From Holophagales bacterium UBA5066 (GTDB lineage: Bacteria > Acidobacteriota > Thermoanaerobaculia > UBA5066), in contig DIAY01000178.1 of NCBI GenBank assembly GCA_002414905.1, forward strand, positions 1 through 20,226: a stretch of DNA of 20,226 bases, given 5' to 3'. The notes under the pieces are model-generated. The model saw only the letters and a program-made list of their open reading frames with translations, ran no database searches and was not told the origin of the DNA. The position numbers and the translations under genes were made by a program. Every line of letters begins with the position of its first letter. Position 1 is the stretch's first letter. Positions 1-6,716 of this stretch are shown piece by piece.

Positions 1-1
1 C

Positions 2-517
2 TCCACCGTCCTGAGGGACTATCTCTACATTCCACTGGGTGGGAATCGCTGCGGGCGGATGCGTACGAACGTCAACCTCATGGTGACGATGCTTCTCGGC
101 GGCCTTTGGCACGGAGCGTCGTGGACGTACGTCACCTGGGGGGGGCTACACGGTGGGCTCCTGCTCGTGAACCGATACGCGGGCAGGAGCCTTCTACGTC
201 TTCCGGCCGGCGTCCGGAGAGCTGGTACCTTCCTTGCCGTGGTGATTGGATGGGTTTTCTTCCGCTGCGCGACGATTGCGGAGTCCTGGATGTTCATAAG
301 GAGAATGTTCCTTTGGACTCCGGGGCACGGGGAGAGCTGGACTCTTCTGGCCGTGGTCGTGGTGGCGGGCGCTGTCGGTCACCTGGCACCCAACACATTT
401 GAAATGAAGCATCGCTGGGGTGCGGGAGGGACGGTCCTTCTCGGTATCGGGTTTGTGGCGTGCCTGATACTGATTGCGACGGGAGTCAAGAGCCCGTTCC
501 TCTATTTCCAGTTCTGA
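2..517 (+). CDS. MBOAT family O-acyltransferase (AlgI-like), 3' part
   Basis: Polytopic inner-membrane acyltransferase that would pass an acyl group across the membrane for O-acylation of an exported glycan. The gene enters the window already open: the reading frame from base 2 gives RDYLYIPLGGNR at once, a hallmark of AlgI/DltB/PatA-type MBOAT proteins. It is followed by LLGGLWHGASWTYVTWGGLHG, which contains the family's catalytic His (codon 110-112). At least three hydrophobic segments follow, and the protein ends in SPFLYFQF, as many AlgI-like proteins do. About 171 residues are visible of a family that is usually 450-520 long, so the N-terminal two thirds lies upstream. The stop is 10 nt before the start of the SGNH partner gene, the usual MBOAT plus AlgX/AlgJ-like pairing. 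The substrate cannot be read from the sequence. Confidence 0.93.
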   Translation, partial: STVLRDYLYIPLGGNRCGRMRTNVNLMVTMLLGGLWHGASWTYVTWGGLHGGLLLVNRYAGRSLLRLPAGVRRAGTFLAVVIGWVFFRCATIAESWMFIRRMFLWTPGHGESWTLLAVVVVAGAVGHLAPNTFEMKHRWGAGGTVLLGIGFVACLILIATGVKSPFLYFQF

Positions 518-527
518 GGCTTCGGCG

Positions 528-1637
528 ATGCATCTGAAACACCGGCTTACCCGAGCAGGCGGACTCCTCCCGGTGCTCCTCGCCTCGTTCGCGTTCGTCG
601 ACGTGGGAACGCGTCTTCTCGTTCCCGTGCAGGCGTCCTCCATTCGTGCCTGGGAGCCGATGTCGGTAGGAGCAGGTCCGGGGCAGCCGTTTGCGCCAGA
701 CAGGTCGGTTTGGCGTCCGCGGGCGTGGGGCGACCTCTCGAACATGAGTGGCGACGACGAGCTGCGCGTCTATCGTTCCGAGAGATTTACGAGTGACTCC
801 TGGGGGTTCCGCAACCGACTCGACCGCGAACGCGTGGCGGGGGGATCTCCGTGGATCGGGCTACTGACCGGTACATCCAATTCCGTGGGATCGGGCCTGA
901 GTGACGGACAGACTGTTCCGGAGCAGCTGGGGAGGCTCCTCGAGGGACGCGTCTACTCGGTGGCGGGGTTGGGGCCGATCCTCCCGGGCGACCTGAAGGC
1001 CATCATCCGCCGGCTGGATCTCAAATCGGGAGTCGTGCTCGTCGAGTACTTTGAGCGGGAGGGAGCGCCACATCCTTCTTGTGTGATTTGCCCGCAGCCG
1101 CGCCTGAGCCGGTATCTGAAGGAGGCGAAAGCCAGCCTCGCCAGTTATCAGGGATCCCGGATACAGCTTCCGACGTCGTGCTTCCCCCGGCCGCCCATGG
1201 AAAGATTCAGCAGCGATAGTCCGGTCCGGGCACCGTCCCTGCCGGATGGATCGCGGCTGCTGCTTTTCGCAGGCGATCTGGAGCCGTCTTCGAGGACGAC
1301 GATCATTCCGGTGGACTACTACGTGGATCTGGCCCAGCGGCTGGCAGAGGAGAACCTCCGGCTCATCGTCTTCCTGGTTCCCACGAAGTTCAGCGTCTAT
1401 CAGCCGCTCCTCGACGATCCGGATCTCCCGACGGCGGACGGACGGACACTCGCCGTGCTCGAACGGCGGCTGCGGAGGGCGGGCGTCGAGGTTGTCAACC
1501 TGAAGCCAATTCTGAGAACTGCCGCTGCACGCGAGTTCCCGCGACTCCTCTATTTCGCAGACGACACACACTGGAATTCCGCCGGTGCGGCGCTCGTCGC
1601 GCAGGCCCTCGCGACGAGGGTCCGCCAGGAGCATTGA
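528..1637 (+). CDS. Membrane-anchored SGNH/AlgX-AlgJ-like acyltransferase partner
   Basis: Predicted 369-residue periplasmic protein that would take the acyl group delivered by the upstream MBOAT protein and place it on the glycan. An N-terminal hydrophobic stretch (about residues 12-32) looks like a signal anchor. A block resembling SGNH block I, TGTSNSVGSG, puts a candidate nucleophile at Ser117 (Ser119 is an alternative), followed by a 'SDGQTVPEQL' stretch like that of many GDSL/SGNH glycan acyltransferases. Near the C-terminus, DDTHWN (345-350) matches the Asp-x-x-His catalytic pair, here Asp345 and His348. The middle region is divergent. The ATG at 528 is chosen because it follows the MBOAT stop by 10 nt; an upstream in-frame ATG at 474 would overlap MBOAT coding sequence. 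The fold assignment is fairly sure, the chemistry less so. Confidence 0.82.
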   Translation: MHLKHRLTRAGGLLPVLLASFAFVDVGTRLLVPVQASSIRAWEPMSVGAGPGQPFAPDRSVWRPRAWGDLSNMSGDDELRVYRSERFTSDSWGFRNRLDRERVAGGSPWIGLLTGTSNSVGSGLSDGQTVPEQLGRLLEGRVYSVAGLGPILPGDLKAIIRRLDLKSGVVLVEYFEREGAPHPSCVICPQPRLSRYLKEAKASLASYQGSRIQLPTSCFPRPPMERFSSDSPVRAPSLPDGSRLLLFAGDLEPSSRTTIIPVDYYVDLAQRLAEENLRLIVFLVPTKFSVYQPLLDDPDLPTADGRTLAVLERRLRRAGVEVVNLKPILRTAAAREFPRLLYFADDTHWNSAGAALVAQALATRVRQEH

Positions 1638-1676
1638 CGCGCCTCTGCGAGACCCCTACCCTCATCGCGTCGGCGC

Positions 1677-1723
1677 CTCGGATTCCGAACGGTTGTCCGG
1701 GAACAGGTGCCCCGGAATCCGGG
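1677..1723. repeat. Imperfect inverted repeat in the largest intergenic gap
   Basis: The arms 1677-1687 and 1713-1723 are reverse complements over 11 bases except for one T-G wobble (core GGATTCCG / CGGAATCC), with a 25-base loop. It lies 40 nt after the SGNH stop and about 100 nt before the next gene, where a transcript end or a regulatory structure would be expected. There is no T-run after the second arm, so it is not a canonical intrinsic terminator. A second weak hairpin (CGGCC / GGCCG, 1771-1788) lies nearby. The rest of the gap, 1638-1826, has an AT-richer end at 1800-1850, but no convincing -35/-10 pair was found. Confidence 0.35.
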
Positions 1724-1826
1724 ACGTCCATCAGATTGAGTTGCACGGGGTGACCTCCTTCGTCTTCGTTCGGCCACCCAAGGGGCCGGAGGCTGCTCGG
1801 AAGATTCTGCTCTGTCTTCTAAGTAA

Positions 1827-3086
1827 TTGAAAACAAATGACTTTAGAGAACCGACGCGACGGCCGTCGATCCTCGTCCTCTACCACTTCCTCCCTCCGGA
1901 CGACGTGGTGAGCGCGCGGATCTACGGCGACCTCTGCGAGGGGCTCGCGGCTCGGGGCTGGAGCGTGGAGGCGAGGCCCTCTAACCGCTCCTGCTTCGAG
2001 GCGGGCGCACGCCACCCGAGGCACGAGGTGCGGAACGGAGTTTCGTACCGGCGCGTGAGCCGCCCGGCGTTTGCGCAGGGGTCCGGGAGTGGTCGCGTCC
2101 TCAACGCGGCTTTCCTGACCGCCGCCTGGAGCGCGGGTGCTCTGCGACCCTGGCGAGCGCCGGACGTCGTCCTCGTCGGCACCGACCCGATCCTCTCCGT
2201 TTTCACGCTCGCCGCCTTCCGCCTCTTTCGCCGCTCGACGCGCCGCGTGCACTGGGCCTTCGACGTCTATCCCGACGCCGCTGTGGCGGACGGTGCGCTG
2301 CGCGAAGGGAGCCTTCTCGCACGCCTCCTCGCGGGCGTCGCACGGACGGGCGTGCGGGCCGCGCATCTCGTGGCCGACCTCGGGCCCTGCATGAGGGCGC
2401 GGCTCCCGGCCGGTCCGAAATCGGTGCGCGCGACGATGCCGCCGTGGGCGCTCGTGGAGCCGGCGGCGCCGCTCGAGGCCGACCCGGAGGAACGGAAGCG
2501 TCTCTTCGGTGACGCCCGGCTCGGCGTCCTCTATTCCGGGACGTTCGGGCGGGCGCACTCGTGCGAGGAGCTCCTCAACCTCGCGCGGCGCCTTCGCGGA
2601 ACGGGGGTTCGGTTCGTCTTCTCTATCCGCGGGAACCGTGAGGCCGAGCTGCGCGCGGCCGTGACGGCCGACGACGAGAACGTCTCGTTCGTGCCGTTCG
2701 TGGAGGAGGGTGCCCTCGCGAAACGTCTCGGCGCGGCCGACGTTCACGCCGTCTCACTGCGGACGTCGTGGACGGGGACGGTCGTCCCCTCGAAGCTGCA
2801 GGCCGCGCTCGCCGCGGGGCGGCCGGTGATCTTCGCGGGGAGCCCCGAGGCTTCGCCGGCCCGGTGGATCGAAGAGCTCGGCCTCGGCATGACGATCACG
2901 GCGGAGCCGGCCTCGGTCGAGGCCGCGGCGAAGGAGCTTCTCCGCCTCGCGGACGACCCGGCTGCCCGCGCCGCGCTCAACAGCCGGTGCCACGCGGCGT
3001 ATGGGGAGCGATTCGCGCGCGAGCGGACGATCTCGGCGTGGGACACCGCGCTGCGCAGGCTGCTGCAAGCGAAGGCGGGCCGGTGA
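1827..3086 (+). CDS. Glycosyltransferase family 4 (WcaI-like)
   Basis: Cytoplasmic GT-B glycosyltransferase of 419 residues, likely adding one sugar to the lipid-linked glycan. The N-terminus (ILVLYHFLPPDDVVSARIYGDL, about residues 15-36) has the usual first beta strand and nucleotide-loop region of GT4 enzymes. The C-terminal half has LYSGTFGRAHSCEELL and a donor-binding region ending in VPSKLQAALAAGRPVIFAG, as in WcaI-type proteins where PSK-x-x-E/Q-x-x-A replaces the strict E-x7-E pattern. The start is TTG at 1827, directly after an in-frame TAA; no in-frame ATG precedes the first conserved strand and the next GTG would cut it off. No clear Shine-Dalgarno is visible. Its stop overlaps the next gene's start (GTGA at 3083-3086), so the two are probably translationally coupled. 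The acceptor and donor are unknown. Confidence 0.88.
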   Translation: MKTNDFREPTRRPSILVLYHFLPPDDVVSARIYGDLCEGLAARGWSVEARPSNRSCFEAGARHPRHEVRNGVSYRRVSRPAFAQGSGSGRVLNAAFLTAAWSAGALRPWRAPDVVLVGTDPILSVFTLAAFRLFRRSTRRVHWAFDVYPDAAVADGALREGSLLARLLAGVARTGVRAAHLVADLGPCMRARLPAGPKSVRATMPPWALVEPAAPLEADPEERKRLFGDARLGVLYSGTFGRAHSCEELLNLARRLRGTGVRFVFSIRGNREAELRAAVTADDENVSFVPFVEEGALAKRLGAADVHAVSLRTSWTGTVVPSKLQAALAAGRPVIFAGSPEASPARWIEELGLGMTITAEPASVEAAAKELLRLADDPAARAALNSRCHAAYGERFARERTISAWDTALRRLLQAKAGR

Positions 3087-4993
3087 AGCCGCTCCTTCTC
3101 GTTTTGCCGCTCCTCGTCGCCGCGGCCGCCTCCTGGGCGCTGACGCCGCTCGCGAAGCGGCTTGCCCGGCGTTTTGGGGCAGTGGATCACCCGAGCGAGC
3201 GGAAGGTCCACTTGCTGCCTGTGCCAAGGCTCGGGGGAGTCGCCGTCGTCACCGCGTTCGCCCTCACATGCGTGGGGATGCTCTCCGGCCTCCTTCCCGT
3301 GCCGCGGCTTCCCCAGGCGGAGTTCCTCCGGACGCTCGCGCTCGGCCTCCTTCCGATCTTCGTGGCCTCGCTCGTGGACGACGTCCGCGGGCTGCACCCG
3401 CTCGCCCGACTCGGCGCACAGGCGGCGGGCGCCGCCTTCGTCGTCGCGAACGGCTTCGTCCTCAACCCGCAGATTCACCTCTTCGGCTCGAATATCGAGA
3501 TCGGCGTCCTCGCCGTGCCGCTGTCGTTCCTCTGGATCGTCGGGCTCACGAACGCCTTCAACCTCATCGACGGGCTCGACGGCCTCTCCGCGGGTCTCGC
3601 GCTGATCGCGTCGTTCAGCCTCGCCGGGGTCTTCCTCCTCGCGGACCGCGTGGAGGTGGCGGTGATCCCGATCGCCCTCGCCGGGGCGCTCCTCGGGTTC
3701 CTCCGCTACAACCTCTTCCCGGCGTCGATCTTCCTCGGCGACTCCGGGGCCTGCTCGGTCGGCTTTGCGCTCGCGTGCCTCTGCCTGAAGGGGAACGCCC
3801 TCCTCTCGGCGGGGCTCGCGGTTCTCATCCCGGTCCTCATCGTCGGCGTCCCGATTGCCGACACGCTCCTCTCGATCGTCCGCCGCGTCCTCGGCCGGAT
3901 CGAGAACCCGAAAGGGAAGGGGCTGATGGAGGCGGACCGCGGGCACATCCACCACCGGCTCCTCGCGCTCGGCCTGAACCAGCGTCGGGCCGTCTTCCTG
4001 CTGCACGGCGTCGCTCTCGCGTGCGCCTTCGTCGCCCTCGGGTCGCTCGCCCTCACGGAGCGAGGGTCGGCCCTCTTCCTCCTCGCGCTCCTCGTGGCCG
4101 CGTTCATCGGCATCTCGAGGCTCGGCTACGACGAGCTCGCGTTCGTGCGCCGGGGGACGATGCTGCGGCTTTACGACATCCCGGCGCTGAAGTCGGGCTT
4201 CTTCATCGTCTTCGCCGACCTCCTGATGGCCGTCGCTGCGATCTACCTCGCCATCGGGCTGAAGTGGGACGACTGGGAGCTGTTTTCGCATCGAGAGCTG
4301 GCGCGGGAGATGAGCGCGGCCGTCCCGATCCTCGTCGTGGTGACGTTCGCCCTGTTCGGCCTCTACAGACGCCGCTGGCGGCACGCGTCGCTCGAGGACC
4401 TCGTCCGGCCCCTGGGAGCGGTTGCGCTGACCGGCCTCGGCGCGGCGCTCGTCGACGACGTCGTGTTCGGCGGCCGGGCGCCGGCATCGTTCTTCGTCCT
4501 CTTCACCCTTCTTCTCGCCGGCCTCGCAAACGGCAGCCGCAGCTCGTACCGGCTCCTGGCGTGGGCGAAGGCGCGCTCGGCCAGAGCGGGCGTCCGCGTC
4601 CTCCTCTACGGCGCAGGCCGGCGCGGCTCGATGGCGATCCGCGAGATCCAGACTCTCCCGAGCAGCCCCTTCTTCCCGGTGGGATTCGTCGACGACGATC
4701 CCGCCAAGCAGGGGCGTTTCCTGAATGGTCTCCCGGTGCTCGGCACGCTCGAGGAGATCGATGTGCTGATCGAGGAGCACGGGATCGGAGGCGTGGTCGT
4801 CACGACGGACCAGATCCCGCGGGCGATCGTGCTACGCGTGGAGGACGTCTGCGCGGCACGGCGCGCCGCATTCCTGCAGTTCCGTGTGTCGTTCGACGGC
4901 ACCCTCGTGGCCCGGCGGGACGACGAGCCCGTACGGGCGGTTCCGGCACGACACGAGGTCGAAAGAGTCGCTCCCGAGGAGGCAACGAGATGA
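3083..4993 (+). CDS. Fusion: WecA/MraY-type sugar-phosphate transferase + WbpM/CapD-like N-terminal half
   Basis: A 636-residue membrane protein with two recognisable parts. Residues 1 to about 355 are a polyprenyl-phosphate HexNAc-1-phosphate transferase of the WecA/MraY/TagO family: DHPSERKVHLLPVPRLGG near the N-terminus, NAFNLIDGLDGL (157-168), FLGDSG (217-222) and HIHHR (288-292), with many hydrophobic helices. Such enzymes start glycan synthesis by moving a sugar phosphate from UDP-sugar to undecaprenyl phosphate. Residues from about 364 on (YDIPALKSGFF...) resemble the N-terminal region of WbpM/CapD/FlaA1-type long sugar dehydratases: four hydrophobic helices, then a Rossmann-like domain with YGAGRRGS (Gly510, Gly512, Gly515). 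The protein ends without the catalytic SDR domain that normally follows. The start is GTG at 3083 in a GTGA overlap with the upstream gene; its end overlaps the next gene (ATGA at 4990-4993). The role of the second half is unknown. Confidence 0.9.
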   Translation: MKPLLLVLPLLVAAAASWALTPLAKRLARRFGAVDHPSERKVHLLPVPRLGGVAVVTAFALTCVGMLSGLLPVPRLPQAEFLRTLALGLLPIFVASLVDDVRGLHPLARLGAQAAGAAFVVANGFVLNPQIHLFGSNIEIGVLAVPLSFLWIVGLTNAFNLIDGLDGLSAGLALIASFSLAGVFLLADRVEVAVIPIALAGALLGFLRYNLFPASIFLGDSGACSVGFALACLCLKGNALLSAGLAVLIPVLIVGVPIADTLLSIVRRVLGRIENPKGKGLMEADRGHIHHRLLALGLNQRRAVFLLHGVALACAFVALGSLALTERGSALFLLALLVAAFIGISRLGYDELAFVRRGTMLRLYDIPALKSGFFIVFADLLMAVAAIYLAIGLKWDDWELFSHRELAREMSAAVPILVVVTFALFGLYRRRWRHASLEDLVRPLGAVALTGLGAALVDDVVFGGRAPASFFVLFTLLLAGLANGSRSSYRLLAWAKARSARAGVRVLLYGAGRRGSMAIREIQTLPSSPFFPVGFVDDDPAKQGRFLNGLPVLGTLEEIDVLIEEHGIGGVVVTTDQIPRAIVLRVEDVCAARRAAFLQFRVSFDGTLVARRDDEPVRAVPARHEVERVAPEEATR

Positions 4994-5655
4994 AACGGTT
5001 GGCAATTCTCCTGGTCGTGGGCCTGTCCCTGCTCGGCGGTGCCAAGACCGCGTCGGCCCAGGAAGGATTCTGGCTCGGGGCGAAGGCGGGGTACGGCTGG
5101 TCGAGCACCGACGCCTCGACGGACCTCGAGATCCTGAAGGGGACCGACGCCTCGGGCGGCTTCGTGGCGGGCCTCTCGGCGGAGGGCGCCTGGTACAAGG
5201 GGCTCTCCGTGCAGGGGGAGCTCCTCTACGTGCGCCAGGAGGCGAAGAACACCTACTGGGGCGGCACGAACGACAACGGCAACTACCAGGGCGACGTCTC
5301 AGCCGACTACGCGTTCGAGACGCTCGAGATTCCGCTTCTCGTGAAGTACACGTTCGCGACGGGCAAGCTCTCGCCGTTCGTCCTCGCGGGGCTGAACACC
5401 TCGATCTCCCTGAACGTCGACTCGAAGACCGAGGATCCGCGCTACACGGGCTCGGAGGACGCCACTGACCAATTTGCCAAGTATTGGTTCTCCCTCGAGG
5501 TCGGAGCGGGCGCCCAGCTCGAGGTGGGAAACGGCGTCTTCCTCACGCTCGACGGGAGATACGTCCACGGCCTCGGCAACTCCGCGGCGCAGGGTGGCGA
5601 CGACTGGAAGTGGCGAGACCTGCGGGTGCTGGGCGGGCTGAAGGTACGGATGTAG
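4990..5655 (+). CDS. Outer-membrane beta-barrel protein (porin-like / OMP_b-brl)
   Basis: A 221-residue secreted protein. Residues 1-24 form a clear Sec signal peptide (positive MKR, hydrophobic core, cleavage expected after ASA before Gln). The mature part alternates hydrophobic and polar residues typical of an eight-strand-class barrel: GFWLGAKAGYGWSS, SVQGELLYVRQEA, LEIPLLVKYTF, SPFVLAGLN, SLEVGAGAQLEV, FLTLDGRYVHGL, DLRVLGGLKV. The '-EIPLLVKYTF-' and 'PFVLAGL' segments are characteristic of the PF13568/PorT-like barrels. The last residue is Met rather than the usual Phe. The ATG at 4990 overlaps the preceding stop and has a strong Shine-Dalgarno (GAGGAGG near 4977-4983), so it is well expressed and coupled to the transferase fusion. 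A role in glycan display or envelope anchoring is possible but not shown. Confidence 0.88.
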   Translation: MKRLAILLVVGLSLLGGAKTASAQEGFWLGAKAGYGWSSTDASTDLEILKGTDASGGFVAGLSAEGAWYKGLSVQGELLYVRQEAKNTYWGGTNDNGNYQGDVSADYAFETLEIPLLVKYTFATGKLSPFVLAGLNTSISLNVDSKTEDPRYTGSEDATDQFAKYWFSLEVGAGAQLEVGNGVFLTLDGRYVHGLGNSAAQGGDDWKWRDLRVLGGLKVRM

Positions 5656-5691
5656 TCCGGGTGTCTGCTCGCAGAGGTACGGACTGAACGG

Positions 5692-6678
5692 ATGAGCAGA
5701 ATCGTCGTCACCGGGGCCGCCGGCTTCATCGGGGGAGCCGTCTGCGCTCGGCTTCTCGAGCGGGGCGAGACGGTCTTCGGCGTCGACGACCTGAACGACG
5801 CGTACGACGTCCGCCTGAAGGAGTGGCGCCTCGCGCGCCTCACCACGCACCCGCGGTTCCGGTTCGAGCGTGCGGACGTGGCGGACGCCGGCGCCGTCGA
5901 CGGGATCCTCGCGGCAGCAGGGCGTGAAGGCCGCGTGACGGCCGTCTTGAACCTCGCGGCCCGGGCCGGGATCCGGCCCTCGGTGGACAACCCCGGCATC
6001 TACTACCGGACGAACGTCCTCGGAACGCTCACACTTCTCGAAGCGTGCCGCGCGCACGGCGTGCCCCGCTTCGTCCTGGCCTCTTCCTCTTCGGTCTACG
6101 GCGACTCGCCGCGCATCCCGTTCCGCGAGGACGACCCGCCCGGCCGGCTCCTCTCGCCGTACGCGGCCTCGAAGCAGGCAGCCGAGGAGCTTTGCCGGCT
6201 CTACACCCGCCTTCACGGCATCCGCTCTACCGTCCTCCGCTACTTCACCGTCTTCGGCCCCGCCGGACGCCCCGACATGAGCCCCTTCCGCTTCGTCCAG
6301 TGGGCTTTCGAAGGACGCCCCCTCCGCGTCTTCGGCGACGGCTCGCAGACGCGAGACTTTACCTACGTGGACGACATCGCCGAAGGCACCCTCGCCGCCC
6401 TCGATCGAGGCGGCGAAGGTCCCTACAACCTCGGCAACGATCACCCGGTGCGCCTCCTCGACTTCATCGCCCTCGTCGCAAAGGCGGTGGGGCGCGAGGT
6501 GATCGTCGAGCACCTGCCTCCGAGCCCGGCGGACGTGGCGGCCACCTGGGCCGATATCTCGCGGGCAAGGGCGGAGCTGGGGTGGGCGCCGAAGGTGAGC
6601 TGCGAGGAGGGGGTGGGACGGATCGTGGAGTGGTACCGGGAGAACCGCGCGTGGGCGGCGGGCGTGGGGACGGTGTGA
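5692..6678 (+). CDS. NAD-dependent sugar epimerase, UDP-glucuronate 4-epimerase-like
   Basis: Cytoplasmic extended-SDR enzyme of 328 residues acting on a nucleotide sugar, probably turning UDP-GlcA into UDP-GalA. The N-terminus has TGAAGFIG (7-14), the NAD-binding glycine motif, followed by DDLNDAYDVRLKEWRL, very like the 'LNDYYDVRLKEARL' segment typical of UDP-glucuronate 4-epimerases. The active-site pattern is present: SSSSVYG (131-137), Tyr157 and Lys161 in YAASK. 'YFTVFGPAGRPDMSPFRFV' again matches this subfamily ('RFFTVYGPxGRPDM'). It lies 36 nt after the barrel gene. Its final codons plus the following 38 nt recur at 8339-8413 (see repeat entries). GDP/dTDP-sugar epimerases are the main alternative; substrate is inferred by motif similarity only. 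Confidence 0.88.
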   Translation: MSRIVVTGAAGFIGGAVCARLLERGETVFGVDDLNDAYDVRLKEWRLARLTTHPRFRFERADVADAGAVDGILAAAGREGRVTAVLNLAARAGIRPSVDNPGIYYRTNVLGTLTLLEACRAHGVPRFVLASSSSVYGDSPRIPFREDDPPGRLLSPYAASKQAAEELCRLYTRLHGIRSTVLRYFTVFGPAGRPDMSPFRFVQWAFEGRPLRVFGDGSQTRDFTYVDDIAEGTLAALDRGGEGPYNLGNDHPVRLLDFIALVAKAVGREVIVEHLPPSPADVAATWADISRARAELGWAPKVSCEEGVGRIVEWYRENRAWAAGVGTV

Positions 6679-6716
6679 GAGGGGAGAGGGGAGCGGGGGG
6701 GCCGGACGCCGGTGTC
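6642..6716 (+). repeat. Direct repeat copy A (epimerase 3' end plus leader)
   Basis: This 75-base segment holds the last 12 codons of the epimerase (N-R-A-W-A-A-G-V-G-T-V-stop) and the G-rich leader up to the start codon of the first GT-C-like gene. It matches 8339-8413 base for base at 66 of 75 positions with no gap, by my hand alignment. In copy A the next triplet is the ATG start at 6717. Confidence 0.85.

Noticed and set aside
1741..1769. Possible promoter with TTGCAC at 1741-1746
   Set aside because: No TATAAT-like box lies at a 16-18 base distance (CTTCGT there), so it is not supported.
1771..1788. Short CGGCC/GGCCG hairpin as an intrinsic terminator
   Set aside because: The stem is short with a bulge and there is no T-tract after it.
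2744..4780. 678-codon open frame on the - strand
   Set aside because: It lies opposite the transferase fusion; its product is highly charged (Glu/Arg/Asp-rich) low-complexity sequence typical of the antisense frame of GC-rich coding DNA.
3001..4989. Long upstream in-frame extension of the beta-barrel gene
   Set aside because: The extension is Arg/Pro-rich shadow of the transferase fusion; the signal peptide beginning at 4990 with a strong ribosome-binding site fixes the real start.
6045..6716. In-frame extension of the first GT-C gene into the epimerase
   Set aside because: It is out-of-frame epimerase sequence without protein-like character; ATG 6717 after the leader is the sensible start.
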